Positions 52,914 through 63,700 of a stretch of 64,000 nucleotides of DNA are shown piece after piece. The stretch lies in the NCBI GenBank assembly GCA_933822405.4, contig CAKOGP040001446.1, positions 230,120 to 294,119 of the forward strand, written 5' to 3'. A model generated the notes under the pieces. That model was not told the origin of the DNA, did not search any database, and was given only the letters and a program-made list of their open reading frames with translations. The translations under genes were made by a program, and so were the position numbers. The DNA is from Cylindrotheca closterium. Taxonomy: Eukaryota > Bacillariophyta > Bacillariophyceae > Bacillariales > Bacillariaceae. Every line of letters begins with the position of its first letter. Positions within the stretch are counted from its first letter, which is position 1.

Positions 52914-54405
52914 ATGGAATTACGACGGAAATCTTCTTCGCCCAGTCTTTCTTATTCCACAGGAGACCTCCCAAAAGTTGGCATCGTTCGACGGGCCCCC
53001 TCCTCCCTCCAAGACCATCACGACGAACTTCCACTAGGAGCTACAGTAGTCGAAGCATTCTCACATCATGGACCCAAGAAATGGGAGAAACAAAGCAAGG
53101 GATTCCTGGCATCCGTAGCCTTTTTAGTCTTTTTGACCATTATGACATCGGGGAATGCAAGAAAACCGCGATTGCGTGGCGGCAAGGCACCCTTTTCGAC
53201 GCTGTCGCCAGATGGTCATCAATACAGTTTTGGAGGTGCCAAACGACCAGGCTATTTCTATCCCAAAGATGCCATATTATCGAGCAACGAATTTCTATTT
53301 GCGGCCGTGACGGACCAAGACACGGCCAGTCGGGATCCCTCCGCCACCTTGGAGAAACCTCGATTCAAGGCCATTTTGTTGCCAGGGATACTGAAACGCG
53401 ACAAACAGACGGACATGTACACCATTGAATTTCGGAAAGAACGAGAAATTATCACCAAACATAACGAGGCGGGACGAGGGGCCGAATATTCCGACCTGCA
53501 ACTCTTTGACAATCGGCTGTTAACCTTTGACGACCGAACGGGTACTGTGGTCGAAATTCTGAATGCAGATGATGGCATGTCGTCCACAGTGTCACCTCGA
53601 TTTGTATTTACGGAAGGGTATGGTCATTCGGATAAAGGTGAGTAACATTTTGGTGCATGGCAAAGACAAACAAGGCAAAATGAAATGTTCTGCAATGATG
53701 GTTTCTAACTTCTTTTGGTTGACTCACTCTTATTTATCAGGAATGAAATGGGAATGGGCGACGGTAAAGGATGGAGAACTAGTCATGGGAAGCATTGGTA
53801 AAGAGTTAACGAACAAGGACTTGACATTCAAAAGTCAAGCAGGAATGTGGGTAGTAGCGATGAATTCCATGGGACAGACGAGGAGGATAGACTGGACCGA
53901 AGAGTACAATTTTGTGCGTCTGCAGCTGTTTGCGGATCTACCAGGTTATGTAGTTCACGAAGCCGTTCATTGGAGTGACCATTTGAACAAGTGGGTATTT
54001 TTGCCACGAAGAATTTCACAACAACCGTACAGTCCGAGAACGGATGAAAAGTTGGGAAGCAACAAGGTCCTGCTAGTGGATGAAGGCTTTACAACGTCTA
54101 CCACTGTCGAAGTCAACTTTGAAACATACAAGGAAGAGGGTGGAGGTTATCATGGCTTTAGCGCTTTTTCGTTTGTACCCGACACCAAGGATCGGCATGT
54201 CCTTGCCATTCGCTCGGTGGAAGAAGGCTGTTACACCGACAATTTTGAGGATTGCAGCTTCCGAACCTATTTTTGTGTCTTTGATATCATCACAGGCGAG
54301 CTTTTGATGGATGAAGTGTTGTATGATGCCCCGCTGAAGTTTGAAGGCCTAGAGTTTGTGGACATGTATGCTGCGCCCCCACCCTCTATAAGGGAGTACC
54401 TATGA
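52914..54405 (+). CDS. Calcium-activated nucleotidase (CANT1/apyrase family)
   Basis: Exons 52914-53637 and 53741-54405, phase 1, intron GTGAGT...ATCAG; 462 residues. A 60-residue cytosolic tail and a signal anchor (FLASVAFLVFLTIMTSG, about 65-81) are followed by the five-bladed CANT1 core: LQLFDNRLLTFDDRTGTVVEI, KWEWATVKDGELVMGSIGKE, LPGYVVHEAVHWSDHLNKWVFLPRR, SNKVLLVDE, GFSAFSFVPDTKDRHVLAIRSVEE and LKFEGLEFVD near the end. In animals it hydrolyses UDP and GDP in the ER or Golgi, removing the by-product of glycosyltransferases. The same role is inferred here. Confidence 0.9.
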
Positions 54406-54584
54406 TGAATTCTTACTCTTGCTTAGTATTCTCTGAAACATTATGCTCTCTAAAATCCTATGTGCACACCCATGGATTGAAGGGCGGTGGATGCTCATAG
54501 GTTTCCTCATAATAATAGTCATATTCACTGGTTGATGAGTATGATACAGATTAAAATTACCGTCAGACATGGTTGCTTGATACT

Positions 54585-54617
<33 letters not shown>

Positions 54618-55246
54618 TTTGTGATTATAAAATAGTTGTTATCGTAGGGTTGGGGTTAGGGGGATTAGAAAATTAGAGCTAACAACGAACCATAAACCTA
54701 CCGGTACGGTATGCGTGCATTTTTTTTCTATCAACCAAATCTCCCATATCTACCGTACCGGTACTGTACATACAGTACCATATTTTTTCGCACTCTACGG
54801 TACACGTATTGTTTCCATGCTACAATCCAGCAAATCGGATACGGACTCGTTATCTTGACGCAATGTCCGAGAATCAGTGGTATTTCTTAGCAGGCAGTGA
54901 CAGATAGGTACTGTACTTCCCAATGTCAGCGATTTGCTGATTGCATCCGACGTTCTGGATATTCCAAGCAAGGACGTGTTCCAAGTTCGCTTTGTGCTTA
55001 CGGTTCGATTTCACCGAATGAATGAATCATTCAACAATCTGGGCAAATTGATGTTCGGGGGGCGTGCCGCCAGGTTACGCGCGCAACAAAGCGCCAGATT
55101 TCGATCCTTCTGTCAATGGAACGCAACAAAAACTGAACACGACCAACTTATACATCAAACATCAACAGGTCTTTCCATAGATCACAACTATTCTTCGTGC
55201 TTCGAAGACGAGAAAGCAAAGTTCCGGCAGATTTTGGTCATTCACC
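54406..55246. other. Intergenic, microsatellites and GTAC-rich stretch
   Basis: A TTGTCG hexanucleotide microsatellite lies at about 54584-54617, and a dense group of ACCGGTACGG / GTACCGGTACTGTAC / ACAGTACC motifs at about 54700-54805. Contains the cystinosin promoter. Confidence 0.5.
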
Positions 55247-56335
55247 ATGGCGGAAGAGCACACACCTACTACAGATGAACCCATCACAACAGATGACAAC
55301 GAAATAATGAATGACAGCAACGACGACATGGAGCAAGAGTATCAAGTTGAAATCAGTGAAGCTCAGGTTGCTGAACATCAATCTGTTCCAGGCTTCTGTT
55401 ACCGTGCTCTTTCTATGTTTGCAGCTCCATTGCTCGATGAATCTGGAGGTATCATGGCTGTCCTTGCAGGACTGTTCTCTCTATTTCTTGTGGGGACAAC
55501 CATTGGTCTGATCATGCCCAAGAATCAAGACTTATCCACGGAATGGTATAGAACCACGAGTGCCTGTATCGGCTGGATTTATTTCATGTGTTGGAGTGTA
55601 TCCTTTTACCCACAAGTTATCAGCAACTTCAAACGGGGAACGACACAAGGGTTGAGTGCAGAATTCTGTGGGCTCAATGTGCTCGGATTTGCATGCTATT
55701 CAATCTACAATGGGGCCTTCTTTTGGAACAAAACGATACATGAGTTATATAGGGAGAGACATGGAGCTGATGCAGAGATTAGTGTTCAAAGCAACGATGT
55801 GGCCTTTGCATTTCATGCACTCCTGCTTTCAGCGGCTACCTTGTTTCAGATTGGTTACTACGACGGGGTTCGTGCCATGATGCCCTCCAAGACTATCCTT
55901 GGTATTCTGATTGCTCTTCTGTGTGTCTGTACATTCTATCCATGGCTCGTAGTCTTCAATATTGGTGATCACTACAACTGGTTGGATTACCTCTATCTCT
56001 TGAGTACAGTGAAGATTATGATCTCATTGATCAAGTACATACCCCAGGTAATTTTAAATTACCAACGCAAGTCCACTGCTGGCTGGAGTATTTGGAACAT
56101 CATTTTGGATTTCACTGGTGGTCTCTTGAGTGATTTGCAGTTGATTTTCGATTGCAAGGATCTGCATGACTTCTCTGCCATTACAGGCAACTTTGCAAAG
56201 TTTGGACTCGGGTCAGTCTCGATATTTTTCGATATTATTTTCATGCTGCAACACTATGTCCTTTACAGGCAAACCAGCGAAGCTGTGGATGAGCGACAAC
56301 CGCTGCTCTCGGACGAAGAAAGGAATGACGCATAG
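55247..56335 (+). CDS. Cystinosin-like lysosomal/vacuolar transporter
   Basis: Intronless, 362 residues, starting at CACCATGG. An acidic N-terminal tail of about 45 residues is followed by seven predicted helices with two PQ-loops: SFYPQVISNFKRGTTQGLSAEF (first) and KYIPQVILNYQRKSTAGWSIWNIILDFTGGLLS (second), both very like cystinosin. The end carries ERQPLL, an acidic dileucine type sorting signal, which fits a lysosome-related or vacuolar membrane. Cystinosin exports cystine with protons; substrate inferred from family. The stop is 84 bases from the convergent SET/2OG gene stop. Confidence 0.88.
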   Translation: MAEEHTPTTDEPITTDDNEIMNDSNDDMEQEYQVEISEAQVAEHQSVPGFCYRALSMFAAPLLDESGGIMAVLAGLFSLFLVGTTIGLIMPKNQDLSTEWYRTTSACIGWIYFMCWSVSFYPQVISNFKRGTTQGLSAEFCGLNVLGFACYSIYNGAFFWNKTIHELYRERHGADAEISVQSNDVAFAFHALLLSAATLFQIGYYDGVRAMMPSKTILGILIALLCVCTFYPWLVVFNIGDHYNWLDYLYLLSTVKIMISLIKYIPQVILNYQRKSTAGWSIWNIILDFTGGLLSDLQLIFDCKDLHDFSAITGNFAKFGLGSVSIFFDIIFMLQHYVLYRQTSEAVDERQPLLSDEERNDA

Positions 56336-56419
56336 CCATGGTTCACCACATTTCATAATTGAAACTTTCTATACTCTATTTTAAAAGATTCTATTGTTTG
56401 TTTTCAGGTCGTATTTTGA

Positions 56420-58888
56420 TCATAACTCATCATGAGGTTCATGATACTCTGGTAATCGCACTCCCGGGTCTCCTTTTTTCCAATGGGTTCTAGCCGTTTT
56501 CTGATGTATTGATTGGTTCCCAGATTGAGCGTAGTGTTGCGCATAGTGCTTCATGATATTGTCAATGTTCTCTTCGTTGCTTTCACCAATGTAGACCGTC
56601 GCTGCCAGTCTCATTTCGCGGAAAGCCCGATAGTCAACAGCTGCGGTTCCATGGAAAGCATCGTCACCTAACATGATTCCAACATTCTTCTGAAGACGTA
56701 GACGGCCAATAGGGCCACCTTCAGTATTCGCAGCGATGCCAAGCTCGGGGCCAGTTTCGTCTGCGAGAATCAACGGAATGATTACATTAAATACCTTGCC
56801 ACCTGATCCAGAGATGTCTCGGTGAATGAAATCATCACTACAATAGCTGACACCAATGAAAGACATGTGATAAACGGCCAATCTGTCCATGCCGAAATAT
56901 TCACCAATGCTTTGTAGCACGTCATCAAATCCTGCCATTCCAAGCTCTTGAAGATAATCCAGATGCGCCTTCTCATTAAATGGACTCATCCAGTGCATGT
57001 CCGACCTCCATTCTTCTGGTGGTCTGTGCACGTGCCACTTGAGGCCATCAAGCACAACATCTTCCTCATCACCAGCTTCTAAGCTGTTCCCGCGAAATGT
57101 CAAATCACGAAAGTATTTCGTAATGCCCACATCTTTGCAATATTCTAACAGACCTTTTCGAACGGATATGGGCATTTTAACCATGTAGGCGTTTTCTGTG
57201 ACTGCCTCGCCAGTGCTTTCCCAGCGAATTGGTTCAATTTGCAGTGTTTTCAACTTTGGCTGAAGCAATTCGCCCATATCCTCATTGTCCCGCATCCAAG
57301 AATTGGGAAATAGGCCGTTTGGAGCCTCAATAAAATTTCTAAATGTATCCATCATGTGGTCGTCGGTTGTATACATTCGATCTGTAAGCATAATTGCCTC
57401 GCTTGGGATATCCTGTACCATCCGATGGGTCTTTGAAAGCTGGCAGAACGGATCCTCTACTTTGTTTGGCATTTTTTGTGCTTCTGCTTTGTACAAGTAT
57501 TCTCCGTCGCCAACATAATGTCGCTCGAGTATACGACATGGGCGCAGACAGCCATTGTTGGCCATAGTCCATGTGACAGGATCCTGCTCGAAGCTTTCCT
57601 CTGTTTCTCGAAACAAACAAGTGGTGATAATATTTCGTGGGTACCTTTTATCCCGTTGCTCGGACACAGTTCGAAATGGCAGGTCACCACGTTGTTTGTT
57701 GAAATCAGCAGCGCTTCTATACTTGTTACTAAACGGAGGTGGTTCCCACTCGTCTTCCACAAAGGACTCAAAGGACTTCTCCCATGACTCTCCATAGTCC
57801 AAGAATATTTCATTGCCAGCATCAATATCCTCTAATGCAATGTATTCAAGAATCATGTTCACGTCTTGTCTCCCTGTAAGCTTTGCATAGTGCGTTTTCA
57901 AGAATTCTGCATCGCCATTCAATGTTGAGTTTGACCATCGTAGGGCAACATTTGCTTTTTCACTATCATGGTTGATTGCATTTACTCCTGGGCCTGTTGG
58001 CAAAAGAAGCATTGAAGAGTTTTGGTGTCCGTAACAATAGTTATACAGCAACTGGTATCCAAGAACTTTGTCCTGAAATGTTAGGTAGTCGTCTTCGAAC
58101 GCTTGTTCGAACATGTACATTTCCGACTCATCGAATGCAATTACAGGCGACACTGCAACTCTCTCGCCTTCCTTCACACTTCGTTTGGCAAATGCGCCAC
58201 GGCCTGCACCGGCTACAGTTGATGATTGAATGGCCAATGTATCCACGCAAAGTGCATCACTCGATTTAAATGTCGCAAATAGCTCGTTCTCCTTGGTTGG
58301 CTCCTCATCTGTACTACTTTCTCGACAATCTAGAAGTAATTCTTGGCCTGCCGCGATGTTTTCAGATGCCACGTATTCCGAGTGTAAACGATAGGTAAAG
58401 CTGCCAGCTGTTGCATCTTTGTGTCGATGAACTCCACTGGTATCCATCTCTTCCGTTGGAAATAGCTTAATATTGGCTTTCCCATCATGACACGTTGCTG
58501 TCACGCCTACACCCGGTAGGAAGGAATATGAATGGAAATCCGATTGCAGAGCAAAATCCAACGAGATTCCGTGTGTCCACCAAACATCATGTAACTTTGA
58601 CCATTCTCTTGGATTCTTGTCGTATATTGGAATGTGCAGCTCTCCTCCATTTTTCAATACATCTTCACCTTTACGGACTTTGACACCTGCAAAGAGGCCC
58701 AAGCTGTTCTTGACCGCTGTCGACTCTGCCAACCATAAGCCACAAGTTTCTTCTTGTTCGATCGCATGCTGTGATGCGCTGACTTGGACAATCAGAGGTA
58801 GCAGCAGAAGGCTATTCAACCTCCTGCCTCTCATTTTTTTGCTTTTTAATAAAAAGTTCAGGATTGGCATTTTTTCAAAACGTGTCAT
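56420..58888 (-). CDS. Predicted ER-lumenal SET-SET-2OG oxygenase protein ending in HDEL
   Basis: Intronless, 822 residues. A signal peptide sits at about 20-39 (NSLLLLPLIVQVSAS); the ATG at 58834 would give a shorter signal. A first, diverged SET-like domain (about 50-190; GLFAGVKVRKGEDV, ATCHDGKANI) is followed by a second, better one (225-370; GRGAFAKRSVKEGE, AINHDSEKANV, NEIFLDYGESW). Residues 640-785 look like a 2-oxoglutarate/Fe(II) oxygenase: HRD at 689-691, His746 (FHGT) and Arg757 or 760 as the 2OG anchor. The last four residues are HDEL, an ER retrieval signal. It should modify proteins in the ER lumen (inference), by Lys methylation and/or hydroxylation. Confidence 0.82.
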   Translation of the reverse strand: MTRFEKMPILNFLLKSKKMRGRRLNSLLLLPLIVQVSASQHAIEQEETCGLWLAESTAVKNSLGLFAGVKVRKGEDVLKNGGELHIPIYDKNPREWSKLHDVWWTHGISLDFALQSDFHSYSFLPGVGVTATCHDGKANIKLFPTEEMDTSGVHRHKDATAGSFTYRLHSEYVASENIAAGQELLLDCRESSTDEEPTKENELFATFKSSDALCVDTLAIQSSTVAGAGRGAFAKRSVKEGERVAVSPVIAFDESEMYMFEQAFEDDYLTFQDKVLGYQLLYNYCYGHQNSSMLLLPTGPGVNAINHDSEKANVALRWSNSTLNGDAEFLKTHYAKLTGRQDVNMILEYIALEDIDAGNEIFLDYGESWEKSFESFVEDEWEPPPFSNKYRSAADFNKQRGDLPFRTVSEQRDKRYPRNIITTCLFRETEESFEQDPVTWTMANNGCLRPCRILERHYVGDGEYLYKAEAQKMPNKVEDPFCQLSKTHRMVQDIPSEAIMLTDRMYTTDDHMMDTFRNFIEAPNGLFPNSWMRDNEDMGELLQPKLKTLQIEPIRWESTGEAVTENAYMVKMPISVRKGLLEYCKDVGITKYFRDLTFRGNSLEAGDEEDVVLDGLKWHVHRPPEEWRSDMHWMSPFNEKAHLDYLQELGMAGFDDVLQSIGEYFGMDRLAVYHMSFIGVSYCSDDFIHRDISGSGGKVFNVIIPLILADETGPELGIAANTEGGPIGRLRLQKNVGIMLGDDAFHGTAAVDYRAFREMRLAATVYIGESNEENIDNIMKHYAQHYAQSGNQSIHQKTARTHWKKGDPGVRLPEYHEPHDEL

Positions 58889-58980
58889 ATGCAGCTCAGT
58901 CAGTTGAAATGCGCGCGCCGGGCTCGCATTAAAATTTGGAGATAACTAAATTTATTTTTTTCAATCGCCATTGAGCTCAC

Positions 58981-59002
58981 CTTTTCAGTTCCAACTGAAA
59001 AG
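58981..59002. promoter_or_regulatory. Perfect 10-bp inverted repeat in a divergent promoter
   Basis: Arms CTTTTCAGTT and AACTGAAAAG with two bases between, about midway in the 180-base gap between the SET/2OG gene (minus) and the ankyrin gene (plus). Likely a dimeric factor site or an RNA hairpin; inferred from symmetry only. Confidence 0.45.
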
Positions 59003-59068
59003 ACACGACGAAACATCAATCATCCCTTTTACAGCACCTCTCGGAACTAGAACATTCCGATTCGATTA

Positions 59069-60649
59069 ATGCTGGAGGTTGGTGAGACTATGGATTCATC
59101 GAGAGTCGTCAGAAACGACAATGCTGCGTTTTGTTCTACCATGAATGTCTTTCAAAACATGTTTTCCTGTGGTTCACCTGCAACGTACACTCGTAGTCAG
59201 CTCCGACAGATAGACGAATGCGACTATGACAAGAACCCAACAAGGTTGTATAAGGCAATTGAGAACCTTAACTGGGCAAGTGTATTGGACTTCCTGCTAG
59301 AAGGAACATGGCAAGACTCTGGATTCGAAAAGATTTTTCCCGAGACAGATGCAAATCCACCTGCGAAGCAAGCTGGAATGTGGGTTACAAAATTTGATGA
59401 GGACGGAAAGGTAGAATGGAGTCGGATACCTTTACATGCAGCAGTGATCAATGGGGCCCCATATACGATCGTGAAACGACTGATGGACCTATTTCCGGAA
59501 GGTATTCGATGCACCGATGATAAAGGCATGCTTCCCCTCCACCTGGCCATCAAGCATTCTTCGACAGCAAACATTTTAAGACTTCTCCTTGAGAAATTTC
59601 CTGAAGCAATGTTTGCAAAGGATAATACAGGCAATGGACCTTTTCAAATGAAGGAAGACGAACGCACAAGAATCATGACAATCATCACCAATTATACTAC
59701 CAAAAGAATCCAAGAGGAATGTGGACAAATAGAACAGAAGCGACTGCAAACGCTCCAGAACGACTTGGCAAAGCAAAGAGAAGCCAATGAAGAGTTAGAA
59801 GCAAAGCTCACATTAAAAAATCAAGTGATTGTACAAAGCACCAAGGAGAAGGAACAGACCCTTCGCCAACTTGCAAAGTATCAACAATCACCTCAATCGT
59901 TGCCATTGCTACTATCATCGAACGCAAGCGACGAAGTCTTCAATGCGCTTGAAGGTACACAGCGCCGGATTCAGGACTTGGAATATAGGATGAGGAATAA
60001 CAATCATCATCATAGCTTTGAATCCTCCCAAGTGCAAAATGAAATGGCCGAGACATCGGCAATCAATAGACTGGATCGAGAATTAAGAGCAGAGAAACGA
60101 CGGTTAGAAGAAAAGAACAGGATGAATCGGCAGTTACGAGGTGAAAAGGAAAAGTTAGAAGACGAGCTGCGGAGGAGTAAACAACAAGTGCGCAGAATCA
60201 CCAAGGAACGGATGACAGATGATCTGAAGTACTGTCAGCAAAAGATGGAAGAGTTGGACAAGGGGGCGGCTCACAATGGTTTCAGCCACCAAATGAAACA
60301 GGAAGATCCGATTGGATTGCAAGAAAGAGACGAGGTTGAAGATTTTCGAGAAGAGGATGATTTGGAACGAAGAATACGGCAAAGCCAAGAAACTGTGAGT
60401 CGTTTGCTGCAAAGAAGCAAAGGTGGACCAAGATCTCGGTCATCCAGAGACCGACAGCTTCTGCGAAATCAGAAATACGGCCATGCACGACATTCCGATG
60501 AAGTCAGCGAAATGACTCCTGTGTCATTTAGTGGTCGAAGTACAGAAGACGTCCGAGGTGGCCTCCACAAGATGATGAAAAACAATCTAATGCAAAAGGA
60601 AACTGGCATCAGAGATCGAATATCACGGATGCGGCACTACCACGTGTAA
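59069..60649 (+). CDS. Ankyrin-repeat / coiled-coil protein
   Basis: Intronless, 526 residues, no signal peptide. Residues about 50-200 contain ankyrin-like repeats of the kind common in diatoms (IPLHAAVINGAPYTIVKRLMDLFPEG, LPLHLAIKHSSTANILRLLLEKFPEA, ending DNTGNGPF). Residues 205-405 are a long coiled coil (IEQKRLQTLQNDLAKQREAN, LRAEKRRLEEKNRMNRQLRG). The C-terminal 120 residues are charged and Arg/Ser-rich. Probably a scaffold; partners unknown. Closely divergent to the SET/2OG gene. Confidence 0.8.
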   Translation: MLEVGETMDSSRVVRNDNAAFCSTMNVFQNMFSCGSPATYTRSQLRQIDECDYDKNPTRLYKAIENLNWASVLDFLLEGTWQDSGFEKIFPETDANPPAKQAGMWVTKFDEDGKVEWSRIPLHAAVINGAPYTIVKRLMDLFPEGIRCTDDKGMLPLHLAIKHSSTANILRLLLEKFPEAMFAKDNTGNGPFQMKEDERTRIMTIITNYTTKRIQEECGQIEQKRLQTLQNDLAKQREANEELEAKLTLKNQVIVQSTKEKEQTLRQLAKYQQSPQSLPLLLSSNASDEVFNALEGTQRRIQDLEYRMRNNNHHHSFESSQVQNEMAETSAINRLDRELRAEKRRLEEKNRMNRQLRGEKEKLEDELRRSKQQVRRITKERMTDDLKYCQQKMEELDKGAAHNGFSHQMKQEDPIGLQERDEVEDFREEDDLERRIRQSQETVSRLLQRSKGGPRSRSSRDRQLLRNQKYGHARHSDEVSEMTPVSFSGRSTEDVRGGLHKMMKNNLMQKETGIRDRISRMRHYHV

Positions 60650-60715
60650 ACTAAGTTTTCCTTTGGTATGTTATCATTACATTTCTTTTGAGACATAGTT
60701 GTACTAGTTTGGCCT

Positions 60716-63700
60716 TTAGACTGGCAGAGTTGTCGTAAAATATCGATTGTTGACGTGCTGCACTCTGTGTGCCAAATAGCGTATCACAATCGCATCCACC
60801 ATTCTGGCCAATTGCGGATACTGGGTTGAAATTATGTGCCAGTTCTGTCGACTGAGTGAGTAGAGTACTGCCTTATTAGATGAGCATATCAAAGTAGTCA
60901 ATCGCTTGGCATCGTGTACCAATCCCAACTCGCCGACCATATTGCCAAACTTGACTTGTTCGGATGCACCAGTGTCCTCAATAATCGACAAAAGCTCCCC
61001 TACAACGAGAAGTTGAGCACAATCACTGTCGTCCCCTTGTTCCCATAGAGCTTGATCCTTTAGATACTCCTTTCGCTCCATGAAGGACAGTAGAAGCTCA
61101 GCATTGGCTTCAATCGCATCCGTACTGAGTTCATCTGCAGAGGAGAAGAGTTCCTTGAGGTACTTTTTCACGTGATATTCTTCCTCTTTCAAGGACATTT
61201 CAATCTTAGCCAGGTCCGAAATATCTATGCACGAGGCCACGCTATCAGAATGCACGAGGGAAGGCTTTTCCCGAGCAATCAGAATGTCTTCAGCAAAACG
61301 AAGCGCTTCATCCAGCGACTCGCAAACTTGCCCACCCGTTCTCTTGCTCAAGAGTTGAGAAGCAGCGACAGATGCTGTTCCTGGAGAGACGGATATAGAC
61401 CCACGATTTACTGCACTCTTGGGAGATTCGTTCCTTCTGGATTTCGAAGGTTCGGATGCATGTTCTGTTGAAACATCGTTCCAATCAATTCCAGCGTCCT
61501 GAATCTGCTCTGCCGCTTCCGGACACAGGGCTTCCGTCAAAGCATATTCACAAGGGAAACCACCTCGACCAGACCCAGTGACAAATATTGAGACTTCGAC
61601 ACCAAAGAGTCTGTGTACAATCTTCTTCAGCTTAGCCACGGCATGAGCAGCAGAACTGTCCATACCCACCACCAACGTAAAGTCAACAATGACAACGATG
61701 GGAATTTCACCCGACGACTCCTTTTCCTTTAGAATATCCTTGATGGTATCTGTGAGTTGGGCAATGTTTCCAAAGAAGATCTAAAGAAAGAACGAAAAGG
61801 GAAATGATTAGACAGACAATGCCGCTTGAAGAGAAACGCCTAAATCGAAACGAATACCTACGTGACCTTGCAATTGAAAGACTAAGATTCTCGACCGCCC
61901 AGTCACATCGTCCTCCAGGATACCCCTTGCAGTGGCACACCGATTCCAATCACTACTTCGAAGGGTGGTTGCCGAAAGAATTTGTCGAATCGGGTGGTGG
62001 TGGTGGATGGACTGTGTTTCGATTCAAGAGTTGCAAAACAGGATTAGTCTTTCGCATCAAGTTCCACGTTGTTTCAGATGACAAATTATTCATACGCACC
62101 TGGACAGCATATGTTGAAAGTGCGGCAATGACGCCGGCAATTAAGGCTGCCGACATGCCCCAGATCGTCATGACGAGAGTAATCACCCAAATTCCTGTAT
62201 ACTCGAGAATATCATAGTTTCCAAATGCTAACATTGATACAGCAAATGCAAATTAGACAATGGCGTGACATGGATCAGCCGCCTTGCGAATAGAAAGCGA
62301 CTTACAATCGTAGACTCCCTCAAGAATCAAATCAATGCCAATGTGAAATAGCAAAGTTCCTGCCATACATCTCGGCAAAAAAGAGGCAATTTGCGGACCA
62401 ATTACAAAGAGGATCATGGTCAATCCTACAATGGCCATAGAACTACTCTTTCCATCGCCTCCTGACTTGGCATAAAGAACAGAGTTGGAATATGTCACAT
62501 AGTTTTGCAGTCCGCCAAATATGCCAGAGGCAAAGTTGGCATACCCATGGGCCATGAGTTCGGCATTCATGTCAACTTCAACATCAGTGGAAATGGCAAA
62601 GGCAGGAATGTTAATAGGAACGTGAATCAAGGAAAAGGCAGCCAATGCCACCATGGTACCAGTCGACCGAAAGACAGCCACCCAAGAAACGGTCGACAAA
62701 TCAATCACTTGAAAGATATCCCATAAAGAATCGTCGTACCACCAGCTGGTGTTTGCCGCTTCGGCAACTCCAGTGTCCACTGTAGCTGGGAAAAAGTATC
62801 CGATTTCGGTAGCTTGGTCCATGGAAATGCCAAAGAGATGCAGTCCCAAATAGAAAGCCGGAGTTATCAGACAGAAGTATACTGGCGATAGATAGGGATA
62901 CTTTGCTACTCCATCCGCATCTTCCGTCTTGTACATGAGAAATCGAAGCAAGAGTTCGAAGAATAAGGCAACTGCAAACAAATGAAAGTGATCCGCAAAC
63001 CCCACGAGACCATCCCAATCGAAGGTAAAAGGCGTGTTGTTGGTCACTTCAATGGCAGTAACCACAATGAAAACACCTATGCCCCCAATACAACCTACCA
63101 AAACATGGTTTGGAAAGAAGTAGACAATTCTGCCGAGTTGCCACTTGCCCAGTAGGTAAAATGTCAGTCCAACGACCACACTTGACAAGCCAAACAGAAA
63201 AAATACTGTCGATAGTGCTTCTTTGCCATACCCTTGTTGTTGAATGACAGTATTGCAAATGCTGTGCAAAAAGGGAACATTTTCTACCATTTGTAATCCA
63301 ACCGGATTGGTAAATTTACTGCTGAACGTGAAAGCAAACTGTCCAATAAAGGTGGCAAACAGAAACATGCGAATGCCCAGAGCTTGTTTGGCTACAATGG
63401 GAAAGTTGCCGTGGACTTCATCATCCGTGCCTGCATCTTCGGTAGACAAATCGCCATCCGGTTTCCAACCCACTGGAAAGTACGAAGATCCAAAGGGAAT
63501 GGAAATCATCATATTCAATATACAAACGACGGCGACAGCAGTCGTTTGGTTCAGGATTTGTTCGAATTGCGAGATTTGTGAGGAGTGATGATGAGCCGAA
63601 GAACCATTCGAGTATGGTGTTGGTGGTAGTGTTTTATCGTCATTGAGCGAGCCATTGTCGAGCATCGTGGCGCCATACGACAGATGGCATATTTCTTGAT

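Noticed and set aside
54645..54665. TTGGGGTTAGGGGG, telomere-like
   Set aside because: Too short and irregular to be an interstitial telomere array.
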